A DNA stretch of 64,000 bases. It comes from CAYUNE01 sp964446115 (lineage in GTDB: Bacteria > Desulfobacterota > Desulfobulbia > Desulfobulbales > Desulfobulbaceae). Shown one piece after another: positions 8,552 to 17,989 of the stretch (its first letter is position 1; the number at the start of each line of letters is the position of its first letter). A program made the translations under genes and the position numbers. Location of the stretch: the NCBI GenBank assembly GCA_964446115.1, contig CAYUNE010000012.1, positions 23,203-87,202 of the forward strand, read 5' to 3'. The notes under the pieces were generated by a model. It had not been told where the DNA came from. It saw nothing but the letters and a program-made list of their open reading frames with translations, and did no database searches.

Positions 8552-9619
8552 GTGACAGACGACTTTCACGGCATAATCGGCAAGAGCCCCGGAATGCGGG
8601 CCCTGTTCGACCTGATCACCAAACTTGCCGAAGACGATATAAGCACTGTTCTCATCCAGGGAGAATCGGGAACGGGCAAGGAACTGGTGGCCAAGGCCAT
8701 CCATGCCAGCAGCCCGCGGCGAGAGAACAACTTTGTACCGGTGAACTGCGCCGCCATCCCCGACGACCTCCTTGAAAGCGAGCTTTTCGGCTATGTCAAG
8801 GGCGCCTTTACCGGTGCCGCCAACAACAAGACCGGCCGTATCGAATATGCCCGGGGCGGCACCCTCTTCCTGGATGAGATCGGTGATATGAAACCCATCC
8901 TCCAGGCAAAGCTGCTGCGGGTGTTGCAGGAAAAGGAATTTGAACCGGTTGGCGGTCTCAAACCGGTCAAGATCGATGTCCGGGTCGTGGCCGCCACCCA
9001 CCGCAATATCGAGAAACTTGTCAACGAGGGCCGTTTTCGGGAAGACCTCTATTACCGGCTCAGCGTGGTACCACTGATGATTCCGGCTCTGCGGGAGCGG
9101 CGGGAGGATATTCCGCTTTTGGTGAACTACTTTGTGAAAAACAGCAACGAACGCCGCAAAAACGGTCTGTTGGGTTTTGACGAATATGCCATGCAGGCGC
9201 TGACGGAATACCGCTGGCGGGGAAATGTCCGGGAACTGGAAAACCTGGTGCAGCATATGGCCGTCCTCCATGCCGGGGCCGAAGTTACCCTGGAAGACCT
9301 GCCGGAAAAATACCGCGCCCATGTGGATGAAAAAGTGCTGACAGCCGCCCTGGACAAAAAAAAGAAGTCCCGCGGCGTTAACAGCTCATCCCGGCGCTCC
9401 GCAGGTACCCGGCCGGTGATTCCGGAAGTTCCCCTGCCTGAAAGCGAAAGTGTCGACTTCAAATCGCTGGTCAACGACTATGAAACCCAGCTTATCCTCC
9501 AGGCCCTTTTCAAGACCAACGGCAACAAAAAAGAGGCGGCGCGGCTGCTCAATCTCAAGCGCACCACCCTGCTGGAGAAGATCAAAAAGAAGAAGATCAG
9601 GGACCAGTGGAAGAACTGA
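8552..9619 (+). CDS. Sigma-54 activator, AAA+ plus HTH, without receiver domain
   Basis: 355 residues from a GTG start. It begins directly with the AAA+ domain (GIIGKSP; Walker A GESGTGKE; the sigma-54 contact loop GAFTGA; Walker B LFLDEIGD; arginine-finger region FREDLYYRL). It ends with a Fis-type helix-turn-helix (KKEAARLLNLKRTTLLEKIKKK). There is no N-terminal receiver, GAF or PAS domain, so activity may be set by synthesis or by a partner, as for FlrA/FleQ- or PspF-like proteins. It converges with the che operon (13-bp gap). A link to motility or chemosensing is only inference. Confidence 0.88.
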   Translation: MTDDFHGIIGKSPGMRALFDLITKLAEDDISTVLIQGESGTGKELVAKAIHASSPRRENNFVPVNCAAIPDDLLESELFGYVKGAFTGAANNKTGRIEYARGGTLFLDEIGDMKPILQAKLLRVLQEKEFEPVGGLKPVKIDVRVVAATHRNIEKLVNEGRFREDLYYRLSVVPLMIPALRERREDIPLLVNYFVKNSNERRKNGLLGFDEYAMQALTEYRWRGNVRELENLVQHMAVLHAGAEVTLEDLPEKYRAHVDEKVLTAALDKKKKSRGVNSSSRRSAGTRPVIPEVPLPESESVDFKSLVNDYETQLILQALFKTNGNKKEAARLLNLKRTTLLEKIKKKKIRDQWKN

Positions 9620-9632
9620 CCACGATTTTTTT

Positions 9633-10466
9633 CTATTTCAGCCGGTAAAACAGGGTGCCCAGATGTCGATGCGGTTTGAACAGGGGACAGATCCCGGTGA
9701 GAGATTCGGTGCCGCCGATGATGAGATAACCGTCCGGTTCCAGGGCGCCGGCCAGGCGCATGAAGAGTTTTTTCCTGTCCTCGGGTGAGAAGTAAATGGC
9801 GACATTGCGGCAGAAAATGATGTCGAATTTTCCCAGTCCGTTCACCGCGGACATGAGGTTGAACTTCCTGAAGCTGACCATGGCCCTGATTTCATCCCGG
9901 ACAACCACGGATCCGCCGACCCGGGTAAAGTACTTGCTGAGATGGACGGGATCAAGACCGCGACTGATATCGAAACTGTCATAGCGCCCCCGGCTGGCCT
10001 TGGCAATGGCGCTGTCGGAGATATCCGTTCCCAGCAGCTTGATATTGTATCTGGTCGGATCGGGCAGCACCTCCCTGACGGTAATGGCAATGGAATAGAC
10101 CTCCTGCCCGGTTGAACAGGCCGCGCTCCAGATACGGATGGGGATCCTGCCCCGCGGGGTGTCTTTGCTGCGTGCATCAATCACCTCCGGCAGGATCTTA
10201 TGTTTGAGGAGCTTAAACGGGTTGCCGTCCCTGAAAAACAGGGTTTCGTTGGTGGATATGGCATCGACGATCCTGTTATCCATCTTCCCGGTGCGATCGG
10301 CCAGCGCCTTCCTGTAGAGCTCTGCGTAACTCGCGCAGCCAAACTCCTTGAGCAGGTCCTTTAACCTGGTTTCCACCAGATATTTCTTCGACTCTTCAAG
10401 GTGGATGCCGGAGAGTTTTTTGATATGTTGACTGATATCCCTGAATTCAGCGGCTGTTATTTTCAT
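9633..10466 (-). CDS. cheR: CheR chemoreceptor glutamate methyltransferase
   Basis: 277 residues. It methylates MCP glutamates using SAM. An N-terminal helical domain (about 1-75) is followed by the methyltransferase fold with RIWSAACSTGQEVYSIA (SAM site) and the FDIIFCRNVAIYF segment. Its start overlaps the cheB stop by 4 bp (ATGA), so the two adaptation enzymes are translationally coupled at the end of the che operon. Confidence 0.95.
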   Translation of the reverse strand: MKITAAEFRDISQHIKKLSGIHLEESKKYLVETRLKDLLKEFGCASYAELYRKALADRTGKMDNRIVDAISTNETLFFRDGNPFKLLKHKILPEVIDARSKDTPRGRIPIRIWSAACSTGQEVYSIAITVREVLPDPTRYNIKLLGTDISDSAIAKASRGRYDSFDISRGLDPVHLSKYFTRVGGSVVVRDEIRAMVSFRKFNLMSAVNGLGKFDIIFCRNVAIYFSPEDRKKLFMRLAGALEPDGYLIIGGTESLTGICPLFKPHRHLGTLFYRLK

Positions 10467-11641
10467 TTGGGACCATGGTGGTTGGTTGATACGCTTCTGA
10501 TGATTTCTCCGGCAATCCGGTCCAGGGGAACGACAATATCGGCAATTTTTCTCTCCACCGGTTCCTTGGGCATACCGTAGACAACACAGCTTTTTTTGTC
10601 CTGGGCGATGATATAGGCGCCCTTGCGTTTGAGGAGTTCAAGCCCCTTGGTGCCGTCCTTCCCCATGCCGGTCATGATCACCGCCGTGGTACGACCCACA
10701 TAGTAATCCCCCACCGACCTGAACAGATAATCCACCGCCGGCTTGCAGCTGTTTTCCGGTGGATCGTCGGTGATTTTGATTTTCCGGTTACGGCCGTCGG
10801 CACTGGCCGCCAGCTTCATCTGCTTTCCTCCCGGGGCGATATAGACCACGCCGGCCCGGATATCCTCGCCGTTTTCCGCCTCCTTGACCGTGAGGGCGCA
10901 TTTGGCGTTGAGATTGGCCGCCAGGGAACGGGTAAAGACCGGGGGCATATGCTGAACAATCAATACGGGCACGCCAAGGTCGGGAGGCAACTGCGGCAGC
11001 ATCATGGCCAGGGCGTTGGGTCCGCCGGTGGAAACACCGATGGTGACGATTTGCGAACCGTTGGTACGCCTGGAGAGGCTCATCCCGGAAAGCGCCGGTT
11101 TCGTCACAGCCGCAGACCCTTGAGGAGCAGTTCCCCTGTCGCGGCGGCGACCTGTCAGGGGCGAACGGGAAAGCAGCGGATTGCGGGTGCCGTTTTTCCG
11201 GGTGCCGATGCGGTCGCCGACGGGTACGGGGGTGCGGCGATAGGCCTGAACCAGAGGCGCCAGCAGCCCTTTGAGATGCCTCTTGTTCTCGGTAATGCTG
11301 CGCAACTGCGGCTTGGTTATGAAGTCAAATGCTCCCAGTTCCAGGGCCCGCATGGTCATCTCACCCCCTTCCATGGTCAGGGTGGAAACCATGATCACAC
11401 CGATCCCGGGCGCAATGGATGCCAGATTCTCCAGCACCTCGATACCGTTCATCCGGGGCATCTCGATATCCAGAGTGAGCAGGTCGGGTCTCAGGGTCTT
11501 TATCTTGCTCAGGGCAATCTTTCCGTCATGGGCGACCCCGACGACTTCGACGCCGGGAAGGGCCGCAAGGGCATCACTGACGGCTTTGCGGTAGACAATG
11601 GTATCGTCGACAACGAGAACTCGTAATTTTTTCCCTGACAT
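10463..11641 (-). CDS. cheB: CheB protein-glutamate methylesterase response regulator
   Basis: 392 residues from MSGKKLRVLVVDD at 11641; the longer open frame adds an unconvincing N-terminus. A receiver domain (about 5-125, phosphoacceptor in LTLDIEMPRMNG) is joined by a basic linker to the methylesterase domain, with GVSTGGPNAL (catalytic Ser), IVQHMPP (His) and MTGMGKDGTKG (Asp). It removes methyl groups from chemoreceptors. Confidence 0.95.
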   Translation of the reverse strand: MSGKKLRVLVVDDTIVYRKAVSDALAALPGVEVVGVAHDGKIALSKIKTLRPDLLTLDIEMPRMNGIEVLENLASIAPGIGVIMVSTLTMEGGEMTMRALELGAFDFITKPQLRSITENKRHLKGLLAPLVQAYRRTPVPVGDRIGTRKNGTRNPLLSRSPLTGRRRDRGTAPQGSAAVTKPALSGMSLSRRTNGSQIVTIGVSTGGPNALAMMLPQLPPDLGVPVLIVQHMPPVFTRSLAANLNAKCALTVKEAENGEDIRAGVVYIAPGGKQMKLAASADGRNRKIKITDDPPENSCKPAVDYLFRSVGDYYVGRTTAVIMTGMGKDGTKGLELLKRKGAYIIAQDKKSCVVYGMPKEPVERKIADIVVPLDRIAGEIIRSVSTNHHGPK

Positions 11642-11842
11642 GATGTGGTGATCCGGGGTTATGACTTGTAATATTACCGGTGATGTTCCAGGTCCGTGAA
11701 TACCTTCACCTTGACCGGCCCTCCTCCCCTCCCCGCAACCAGCGAAGACGAGGCACGACAACCAATTCCGATCCGGGACGGCACACGCCGCAAACCTTCC
11801 CTACCAACCCTGAGACCTGCGGCATGAACGGGTTGCGTCATA

Positions 11843-12295
11843 TCAGGTATCCGGTTTCAGCAGGCGGTCGATATCGAGGATACCGATGAGACGGTCTTTG
11901 GTCTTGTAGACACCGGTGAAATACTTTCCCTGAATGCCCTTCATGTTGGTGGGCGGGGATTCGATCTTATCGGGATCGGCCATGGCCACGTCACTGATAC
12001 TCTTGACCAGGAGTCCGATATGCTCCCCCGGCGTATTGACGATGATGTTGCGGGGATCGAGGCTGACATCGGTTTCCCCCAGGCCTAATTTTTTGCTCAG
12101 ATCGATGATGGTAACGATCTGACCGCGCAGATTGAGAATCCCCCGCACATAGTCGGGGGCCTGCGGCACCTTGGTCATGTCCATAATCTTGTTGATCTCC
12201 TGGACCTTGAGAATATCCATGCCGCAGATGGCGTCATCGACATAAAAAGTGGACAGTTCGATGACGTTTTTATCGACCTGGTGATCTTTGTTCAT
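11843..12295 (-). CDS. cheW: CheW coupling protein
   Basis: 150 residues from the ATG at 12295, which has GGAG six bases upstream. A single CheW SH3-like domain (FYVDDAICGMDILKVQEI, YVRGILNLRGQIVTIIDL) links the receptor to CheA. It lies between the MCP gene and cheB. About 200 bp of non-coding DNA separates it from cheB. Confidence 0.93.
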   Translation of the reverse strand: MNKDHQVDKNVIELSTFYVDDAICGMDILKVQEINKIMDMTKVPQAPDYVRGILNLRGQIVTIIDLSKKLGLGETDVSLDPRNIIVNTPGEHIGLLVKSISDVAMADPDKIESPPTNMKGIQGKYFTGVYKTKDRLIGILDIDRLLKPDT

Positions 12296-12369
12296 GCTGT
12301 TCTCCATTGGATATCGAAGGGTGGATTCGGGAAGGTCTCCGTCCCTGGAGGTCCTCCCCTCATCCGGAC

Positions 12370-14028
12370 TCATACCTTGAACTTGTTGACCAGACTGTCG
12401 AGCCCCTGGGCCAGGCTGCTGAGCTCCGAGGCGCTGTCGGCAAGCCGGTTGCTGACGGTGCTGAGCTCCCCGGTCTGAGACTTGACCTCGGTGATGTCGT
12501 CGGCAACCTCCGAGGCGGCGGTGGAACTCTGGGCGACGTTCTGGGTCACCTCCTGGATACCCTCGGAGGCCTGGGCAACATTGGTGGAAATCTCCTGGGT
12601 GGTATAGGCCTGCTCCTCCAGGGCCCCGGCAATGCCGGTGACGATCTCGTTGACCTCATGGACGATATTGGCGATATCCTTGATCTCGCCCACAGTCAGC
12701 GAGGTTGAAGACTGGATCGTTTCGATCTTGCTGCGGATATCACCGGTGGCATCCGCTGTTTGCTTGGCCAGTTCCTTGATCTCGTTGGCAACCACCGCAA
12801 AGCCCTTGCCCGCCTCACCGGCCCGGGCAGCCTCGATGGTGGCATTTAAGGCCAGCAGATTGGTCTGTTCCGAAATTTCGGTGATGGTTTCCGTTACCTT
12901 GCCGATCTCGCTGGCCGCCTTGCCCAGTTCGTTGACGCTGGATGAGGCCTTCTCGGACTGGGAGACCGCGCTTTCGGTGATGGATCTGGCGTTTTCGGTG
13001 TCACGGGTGATCTTCTTGATCGTATCGGTCAGCTCGTTGGCGGATTCAGCCATGATGGAAACATTGCTCGAAGTTTCCTCCACCGCAGCGGCCACCGTGG
13101 TCATGTTGCGGCTCATGGTATCCGCGGCTTCGGATACGGAAACCGACATCTCCGAGACCTTTTCGCTGCCGCCGGAAACCTGCTCGGACATACTGCGCAG
13201 GCTGGTGGAGGCATCGTTCAGCTGATTCGACTTGCCGAGGATATCACCGAAAATGGTATTGAGCTGGCCGGACATCATGTCCAGACTGGTGCCGATCTCG
13301 CCCAGTTCATCCTGACCGGTAACCTGGGACTTGACGGTAAAATCCCCGTCGCCGAGTTTGACGGCGAACCGGCGGATCGCCTCCAGCCTGCTGATTACCG
13401 ACCAGACGTTGAGGACGGCATAAAGGGAGCCGATGATACCGATGACAACACCGGCAACCTGCAGAAAGAGGAGCATGCGGACGGATTTTTCCGCCTGTTT
13501 CTGCATGGTTACCACGGCCTGATTGAGTGATTTGAGCAAATTGACGTTGTTGGCCGAAATCCATTTCATGGCCTCATGCTTGTTTTCCCGGTTGCCGAGA
13601 ATGGCCTCGATATTTTCAAAGAATGGATGCCACAACTCCTCTGCCTCACGCAGACGGCCCAGAGCCGGCTCTTTCACCGCCCCGATCTTGGCGAATTTCG
13701 TCTCCTTCATATCAAGGCCAAGCGGTGCCTCACCGGATTCGAGCAGGGCATGCATGGTCTTCTCGAAGACCTGGACGGAATTGCGTACACTATCGGCGCT
13801 GCTGTCCGCGGTGCCGTGCAGCCCTTCCAGATCATGATGGGCCAGGACATGATAGTTGAGAATCTCCTTGGTGATCTTCTGGGTCAACATGCGTTGTCGT
13901 CCGGCGAGATTGATGATCAGTCCGTCGCTTTTCTGTTTGCCGGTCACAATCCAGGTGGCGACAAACATACCGATGATGGTGGCCGTCAGGGCCAATACGG
14001 AAATACCGAGCTTTGTTTTGATTTTCAT
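12370..14028 (-). CDS. Methyl-accepting chemotaxis protein with PilJ-type sensor
   Basis: 552 residues from MKIKTKLGIS at 14028 (GAGGAAA before ATG). TM1 at about 8-28 is followed by a periplasmic helical sensor of the PilJ/NarX type (INLAGRQRMLTQKITKE). TM2 is near 195, then comes a HAMP domain and a long signalling coiled coil with the conserved tip EISEQTNLLALNATIEAARAGE. No C-terminal CheR-tethering pentapeptide is visible. PilJ-type sensors are known from pilus-linked (Chp) arrays, so this may serve surface motility or another output besides flagella. Confidence 0.93.
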   Translation of the reverse strand: MKIKTKLGISVLALTATIIGMFVATWIVTGKQKSDGLIINLAGRQRMLTQKITKEILNYHVLAHHDLEGLHGTADSSADSVRNSVQVFEKTMHALLESGEAPLGLDMKETKFAKIGAVKEPALGRLREAEELWHPFFENIEAILGNRENKHEAMKWISANNVNLLKSLNQAVVTMQKQAEKSVRMLLFLQVAGVVIGIIGSLYAVLNVWSVISRLEAIRRFAVKLGDGDFTVKSQVTGQDELGEIGTSLDMMSGQLNTIFGDILGKSNQLNDASTSLRSMSEQVSGGSEKVSEMSVSVSEAADTMSRNMTTVAAAVEETSSNVSIMAESANELTDTIKKITRDTENARSITESAVSQSEKASSSVNELGKAASEIGKVTETITEISEQTNLLALNATIEAARAGEAGKGFAVVANEIKELAKQTADATGDIRSKIETIQSSTSLTVGEIKDIANIVHEVNEIVTGIAGALEEQAYTTQEISTNVAQASEGIQEVTQNVAQSSTAASEVADDITEVKSQTGELSTVSNRLADSASELSSLAQGLDSLVNKFKV

Positions 14029-14086
14029 TTTCCTCTTCCCGTTGATTATCTGAATATGAAACCGCTGGTTGCTGTCTCTTTCCAAG

Positions 14087-16936
14087 CTATTTGGCAAAAT
14101 GATGGACGCTTGCCATGAGTTGTTCCTTGTCGAGTTTCAGATGATATTCATTGACTCCCACGGCCATGCCCTTTTCCCGGTCCTCGGATCCGGCCAATGA
14201 GGTGAGCGCGATCACCGGCATGGACTGCAGTCGCGGATCTTTTCGTATCTTTTCCGTGAGTTCAAAGCCATTCATGCGCGGCATCTCGATATCGGTCACC
14301 ACCAGAGAGATCTCCTCGCCCCGCTCATCGAGCAGGGCCCAGGCCGCCTCCCCGTCTTCACCGGTGAGTACCTGAAAGCCATCCTCCTCGATGAATCCCT
14401 TGACCTGGTTGCGGAAAAAGGCCGAATCCTCCACCAGCAAAACGGTGGGAGCCTCACCCTCATCCGCCACATCCAGGGCATGCTTACCGCCAAACCACTC
14501 GGGATTGATGGTTTCCACCAGTTCATAGATGTTGATGAGCATGGTGGTATGATCCTTGATAATGGTTGATCCCATGATACCCGGCTGCTTGAGGGTGACG
14601 TCGTCAACATCCACGGCGACCTCGGTGGCATCCACCGGCCCGATGGCCAGTAGGCCGATATCCTTGCCGGCCAAGTTGAAGACGATAACCAACAGATCAT
14701 CCTGGTCGGCCAGGGGCTGCACCATGGCCGCCTCGTCAATGGAAATCAACGGCAGGGAGCCACCCCGGTATTGCATGACCCGGCGGCCACCCACCTCCTC
14801 GATATCCGTGGCCTTGATCTTTTCAATGCGCTCCACCTGGTTAAGCGGTGCCGCAAACTGCTCCTCGGTGGAACTGCGGAAAATAAGAAGGGCCTGCCTG
14901 TCCTTGGCGGCCAGGATCGCCTCGCGGGCCGACTCGGCCAGCGCCTTTTCCGCATCGCTCCCCTCAAGGGAGGTGAAATCGGCCATCTGCGCCAGACTGT
15001 TGACATCGAGAATAAGGGCGATTCGGCCATCGCCCATGATGGTGGCTCCGGCATATCCCTTGCAATGCTGGATGTGACGCCCCAGCGGCTTGATGACGAT
15101 TTCCTCGGAATCCTGCAACTGATCGACGATGAGCCCGTAGGTCATGGAGCCGGTGGAAACCACGACGATGTTGAGGGCGCTTTCCGCCCGGAAACGCCGG
15201 TCCCGGCCGGAACGCATCTCCCGCTGCACCGCGTCGCCGCCGTTTTCTCCGCTCCAGGATGACTTTGATCGGCGATCGGCGATATTTTCCCGGCGATCGG
15301 GATATTCATTCTGATCCTCAGGGTCCACATAGGTTCGTTCCACCTCGAGGATGTCCGACAGGCGGATAAGCGGCAGCAGATTCCCCCGCAGCCGTACCAC
15401 GGCGGCATCGCCCACCTTTTCCACCCGCTCCTTGACCTGGGCGGCGGGAATACGCAGCAGTTCTTCGAGGTTCACCTGGGGAATGGCATACCGCTCCCCA
15501 CCGTTGACCACCACCTGGCAGGGAATAATCGCCAGGGTCAGCGGCAACTTGATACTGATGGTCGAACCCTTGCCGACCTCTGATTCGATTTCAATGGATC
15601 CGCCCAGTTTGTCGAGGTTAGTCTTGACCACGTCCATGCCGACGCCGCGACCCGAGACATCGGTCACCTTTTTTGCCGTGGAAAAACCGGGCAGAAAGAT
15701 AAGATTGATCTGTTCCTTTTCAGACATTTCCGCGGCCTGTTCAGCGGTGATCAACCCCTTGTTGACCGCCGAGGCTGCCAACTGCTGGCCGTCGATGCCC
15801 TTGCCGTCGTCACTGATCTCAATGGCCACCTGACCGGCCTCGTGATAGGCCTTGAGCACCACCTTGCCGGTGGGATTCTTGCCCGCGGCAATGCGTACAT
15901 CCGGCGGTTCGATGCCGTGATCCACCGAGTTGCGGACCAGATGGGTGAGGGGATCGTTGATGGCTTCGATAATCGTCTTGTCGAGTTCCACCTCCTTGCC
16001 CACCAGTTCCAGATCGATCTGACGGTTGAGCTTGCCGGCGAGATCCCGCACCACGCGCGGAAATTTATTGAACACATTGCCGATGGGCTGCATTCTGGTC
16101 TGCATGATCGCCTCCTGGAGCTCGGAGGTGACCAGGTCGATGCGCTGTCCCACGGCCTCGGCACTTGCCTGATCTCCGGAGGAGACCGTCTGCAGAAGCT
16201 GATTTCGCGAAAGAACAAGTTCACCTGCCAGGTTCATGAGTTCATCCAGAAGACTGACATGGACCCGGATGCTGGTTTCCACCTTGTTGGCCTTGGGAGT
16301 CGGCGTCGGGCCGTTCTTTTTGCTGCTGCCCCCATCTTTGGTAGCCGCGGACCGGGATGACGGCGGAGCAGCCTGGGTGCTTGTCTCCGGAGATCCGCTT
16401 GCCTCTTCACCCTGCTCCCCTGCCTGTGCCGGGACGTTTTCCGCAGCCGCGGCAGCGGCATCGCCGGCCTCTTCCTCCGCCGGGGTCGCCTCCTTTTGAT
16501 CGGGAACCGGTTCCGCCTCCTGCCCGGAATCAGGGGCCTCTGCGCTGAACTTGCCTTCGGTGATCTGGATAAGCTGTTCGATGAGATCGCCCACATCGGC
16601 GTCATTACTGTTGGTGATATCCTCCAGAAGGGCCTGGAGCGCATCCGAAGACTTGAGAAGGACATTGATGATGTCGCCGTTGGGAACCAGTTTCCTGCTG
16701 CGGATCATCCCGAGCACGTTTTCGGCATTGTGGGCAAGATCCTGGATCACGGTCAGTCCCATGAATCCGGCTCCCCCCTTGACGGAATGGGCGGCACGAA
16801 ATACCTTGTTCACCAGTTCGTCGTCGATATTTTCTCCCATCTCCTCGATGGCGAGGAGATCGTTTTCAATATCAGCAAGGTGCTCCAGGGATTCCTCGAC
16901 AAACCCCTGCAACAATTCCGGGTCGTCCATCAGCAT
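14087..16936 (-). CDS. cheA: CheA hybrid histidine kinase with two CheW-like domains and a receiver
   Basis: 949 residues. Order: Hpt (His50 in RAAHSVKGGAG), an acidic/Pro-Ala linker, dimerisation domain (about 220-290), HATPase (NSVDHGIE, GRGVGMDVV), a CheW-like P5 domain, a second CheW-like region (about 665-805) and a C-terminal receiver with the Asp in VVTDIEMPRMNG. It is the first gene of the minus-strand che operon. No stand-alone cheY is visible, so the fused receiver may be the output or a phosphate sink. The first ATG has GGAG at proper distance. Confidence 0.95.
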   Translation of the reverse strand: MLMDDPELLQGFVEESLEHLADIENDLLAIEEMGENIDDELVNKVFRAAHSVKGGAGFMGLTVIQDLAHNAENVLGMIRSRKLVPNGDIINVLLKSSDALQALLEDITNSNDADVGDLIEQLIQITEGKFSAEAPDSGQEAEPVPDQKEATPAEEEAGDAAAAAAENVPAQAGEQGEEASGSPETSTQAAPPSSRSAATKDGGSSKKNGPTPTPKANKVETSIRVHVSLLDELMNLAGELVLSRNQLLQTVSSGDQASAEAVGQRIDLVTSELQEAIMQTRMQPIGNVFNKFPRVVRDLAGKLNRQIDLELVGKEVELDKTIIEAINDPLTHLVRNSVDHGIEPPDVRIAAGKNPTGKVVLKAYHEAGQVAIEISDDGKGIDGQQLAASAVNKGLITAEQAAEMSEKEQINLIFLPGFSTAKKVTDVSGRGVGMDVVKTNLDKLGGSIEIESEVGKGSTISIKLPLTLAIIPCQVVVNGGERYAIPQVNLEELLRIPAAQVKERVEKVGDAAVVRLRGNLLPLIRLSDILEVERTYVDPEDQNEYPDRRENIADRRSKSSWSGENGGDAVQREMRSGRDRRFRAESALNIVVVSTGSMTYGLIVDQLQDSEEIVIKPLGRHIQHCKGYAGATIMGDGRIALILDVNSLAQMADFTSLEGSDAEKALAESAREAILAAKDRQALLIFRSSTEEQFAAPLNQVERIEKIKATDIEEVGGRRVMQYRGGSLPLISIDEAAMVQPLADQDDLLVIVFNLAGKDIGLLAIGPVDATEVAVDVDDVTLKQPGIMGSTIIKDHTTMLINIYELVETINPEWFGGKHALDVADEGEAPTVLLVEDSAFFRNQVKGFIEEDGFQVLTGEDGEAAWALLDERGEEISLVVTDIEMPRMNGFELTEKIRKDPRLQSMPVIALTSLAGSEDREKGMAVGVNEYHLKLDKEQLMASVHHFAK

Positions 16937-17053
16937 GGCAATGTTCTCCTGTGTATTCTTGAAGGTGTTGTTTCTGAAATTCCGGGATAGTTCTCGGGTG
17001 GTCCTGAAACAGAGGGTGTTCTGATACTGATATCGACCGAGACCCCAAATTTC

Positions 17054-17081
17054 TTTACAATTTTTTATCGATAAATATTAT
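17054..17081 (+). promoter_or_regulatory. Sigma-70 promoter for the hisI-hisG cluster
   Basis: TTTACA (17054-17059) and TATTAT (17076-17081) are 16 bases apart in an AT-rich stretch between divergent cheA and the his genes. Transcription would begin near 17088, just before a 20-codon leader frame at 17094. Confidence 0.55.
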
Positions 17082-17093
17082 AGTGATAGGTTT

Positions 17094-17156
17094 ATGGACG
17101 ATTCTGCCATGGAAAGCCGCCGGGCGCGGCAACTAAACAACAGGGAGATTCCGTGA
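17094..17156 (+). CDS. Possible 20-residue leader peptide
   Basis: The short frame MDDSAMESRRARQLNNREIP starts at the ATG just after the predicted promoter. It ends in TGA that overlaps the GTG of the next gene (GTGA). This overlap suggests coupling. The ribosome site is weak (ATAGG), and there is no run of His codons as in a his attenuator. Confidence 0.3.
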   Translation: MDDSAMESRRARQLNNREIP

Positions 17157-17395
17157 AAAACAGGCGGCCGACCCCCTTCCGCCGCTACCCCTTTGAGGTG
17201 GGGGAATGGATCACAATCGAAGACGGTCCCCGGCGGGGTGACTGGGAGGTGACGGCACTCACCGAAAGCAAGGTAACGCTGCGCTGTCCGGTCTCCGGCA
17301 CCGTGGTGACCTGGAGCCGCTTCTGTTATCAGCTTGAAGGCAAAGGGCAAAAGACCCGAAAGGGCAGCGGCGGCACGGAGATTCCGCAAACATGA
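17153..17395 (+). CDS. Small hypothetical protein
   Basis: 80 residues, basic, starting at GTG with AGGGAG eight bases before. The centre (FEVGEWITIEDGPRRGDWEVTALTE) has the look of a small beta-barrel, KOW- or SH3-like, with alternating hydrophobics. I do not recognise the family. It lies first in a compact run before hisI, and its stop is close to the next small gene. Confidence 0.6.
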   Translation: MKNRRPTPFRRYPFEVGEWITIEDGPRRGDWEVTALTESKVTLRCPVSGTVVTWSRFCYQLEGKGQKTRKGSGGTEIPQT

Positions 17396-17438
17396 CCAAG
17401 ACGATATGGAACTGGAATGCGCAAAATATAAGGATACC

Positions 17439-17588
17439 ATGTCCGCTGAACAGGCCAAATGCCGGCATCCCGGCGATTATTGCAAATACCGGCCCTCCTG
17501 CATGATTCACTTCATGGAAAAGGAGAACAGCTCAAGCTGCAGCCGCGGCGGCAATGTGATGAAAAAAAAGAAAGAGGCAAGGGCATGA
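17439..17588 (+). CDS. Small Cys-rich protein overlapping hisI
   Basis: 49 residues if it begins at the ATG at 17439, which has AAGG at good spacing. A start at 17406 would add 11 residues and one more Cys. The core CRHPGDYCKYRPSCMIHF has a C-x6-C-x5-C pattern suited to metal binding, followed by a Lys-rich tail. The stop overlaps the hisI start by 4 bp (ATGA), which supports translation. Function unknown. Confidence 0.55.
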   Translation: MSAEQAKCRHPGDYCKYRPSCMIHFMEKENSSSCSRGGNVMKKKKEARA

Positions 17589-17989
17589 AAGAGGCGACTG
17601 CAGCGCAGTTAAACTTTGCCAAAAGTTCCGATGGGCTGCTGCCGGCCATTGTTCAGGATGCCGAATCCGGCGAGGTGCTGATGCTTGCCTACATCAACCG
17701 CGAGGCCTGGGACAAAACCAGGGAAACGGGCAAGGCCCATTTCTGGAGCCGTTCCCGTAACAGTCTCTGGCTCAAGGGGGAATCCTCCGGACATGTGCAG
17801 CTGATCCGGGAAATACTGGTTGACTGTGATGAGGATACGGTGATCTTCAAGGTGAAGCAACTAGGAGGAGCAGCCTGTCACAAGGGCTATGGCAGCTGCT
17901 TTTTCCGCCGCCTGCAGGGAGAGGAGCTGCAGATCATCACCACCCGGGTATTCGACCCGGAAAAGGTTTATGGAAAGGATACGAAATGA
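17585..17989 (+). CDS. hisI: Phosphoribosyl-AMP cyclohydrolase
   Basis: 134 residues from MKEATAAQLNF at 17585, after an AGAGGCAAGGGC site. It opens the purine ring of phosphoribosyl-AMP in histidine synthesis. The metal site appears as DCDEDT and the C-x-H-x-G-x3-C segment AACHKGYGSCFFR. It lacks the HisE domain, so it is the stand-alone cyclohydrolase. It overlaps both neighbours by 4 bp. Confidence 0.94.
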   Translation: MKEATAAQLNFAKSSDGLLPAIVQDAESGEVLMLAYINREAWDKTRETGKAHFWSRSRNSLWLKGESSGHVQLIREILVDCDEDTVIFKVKQLGGAACHKGYGSCFFRRLQGEELQIITTRVFDPEKVYGKDTK

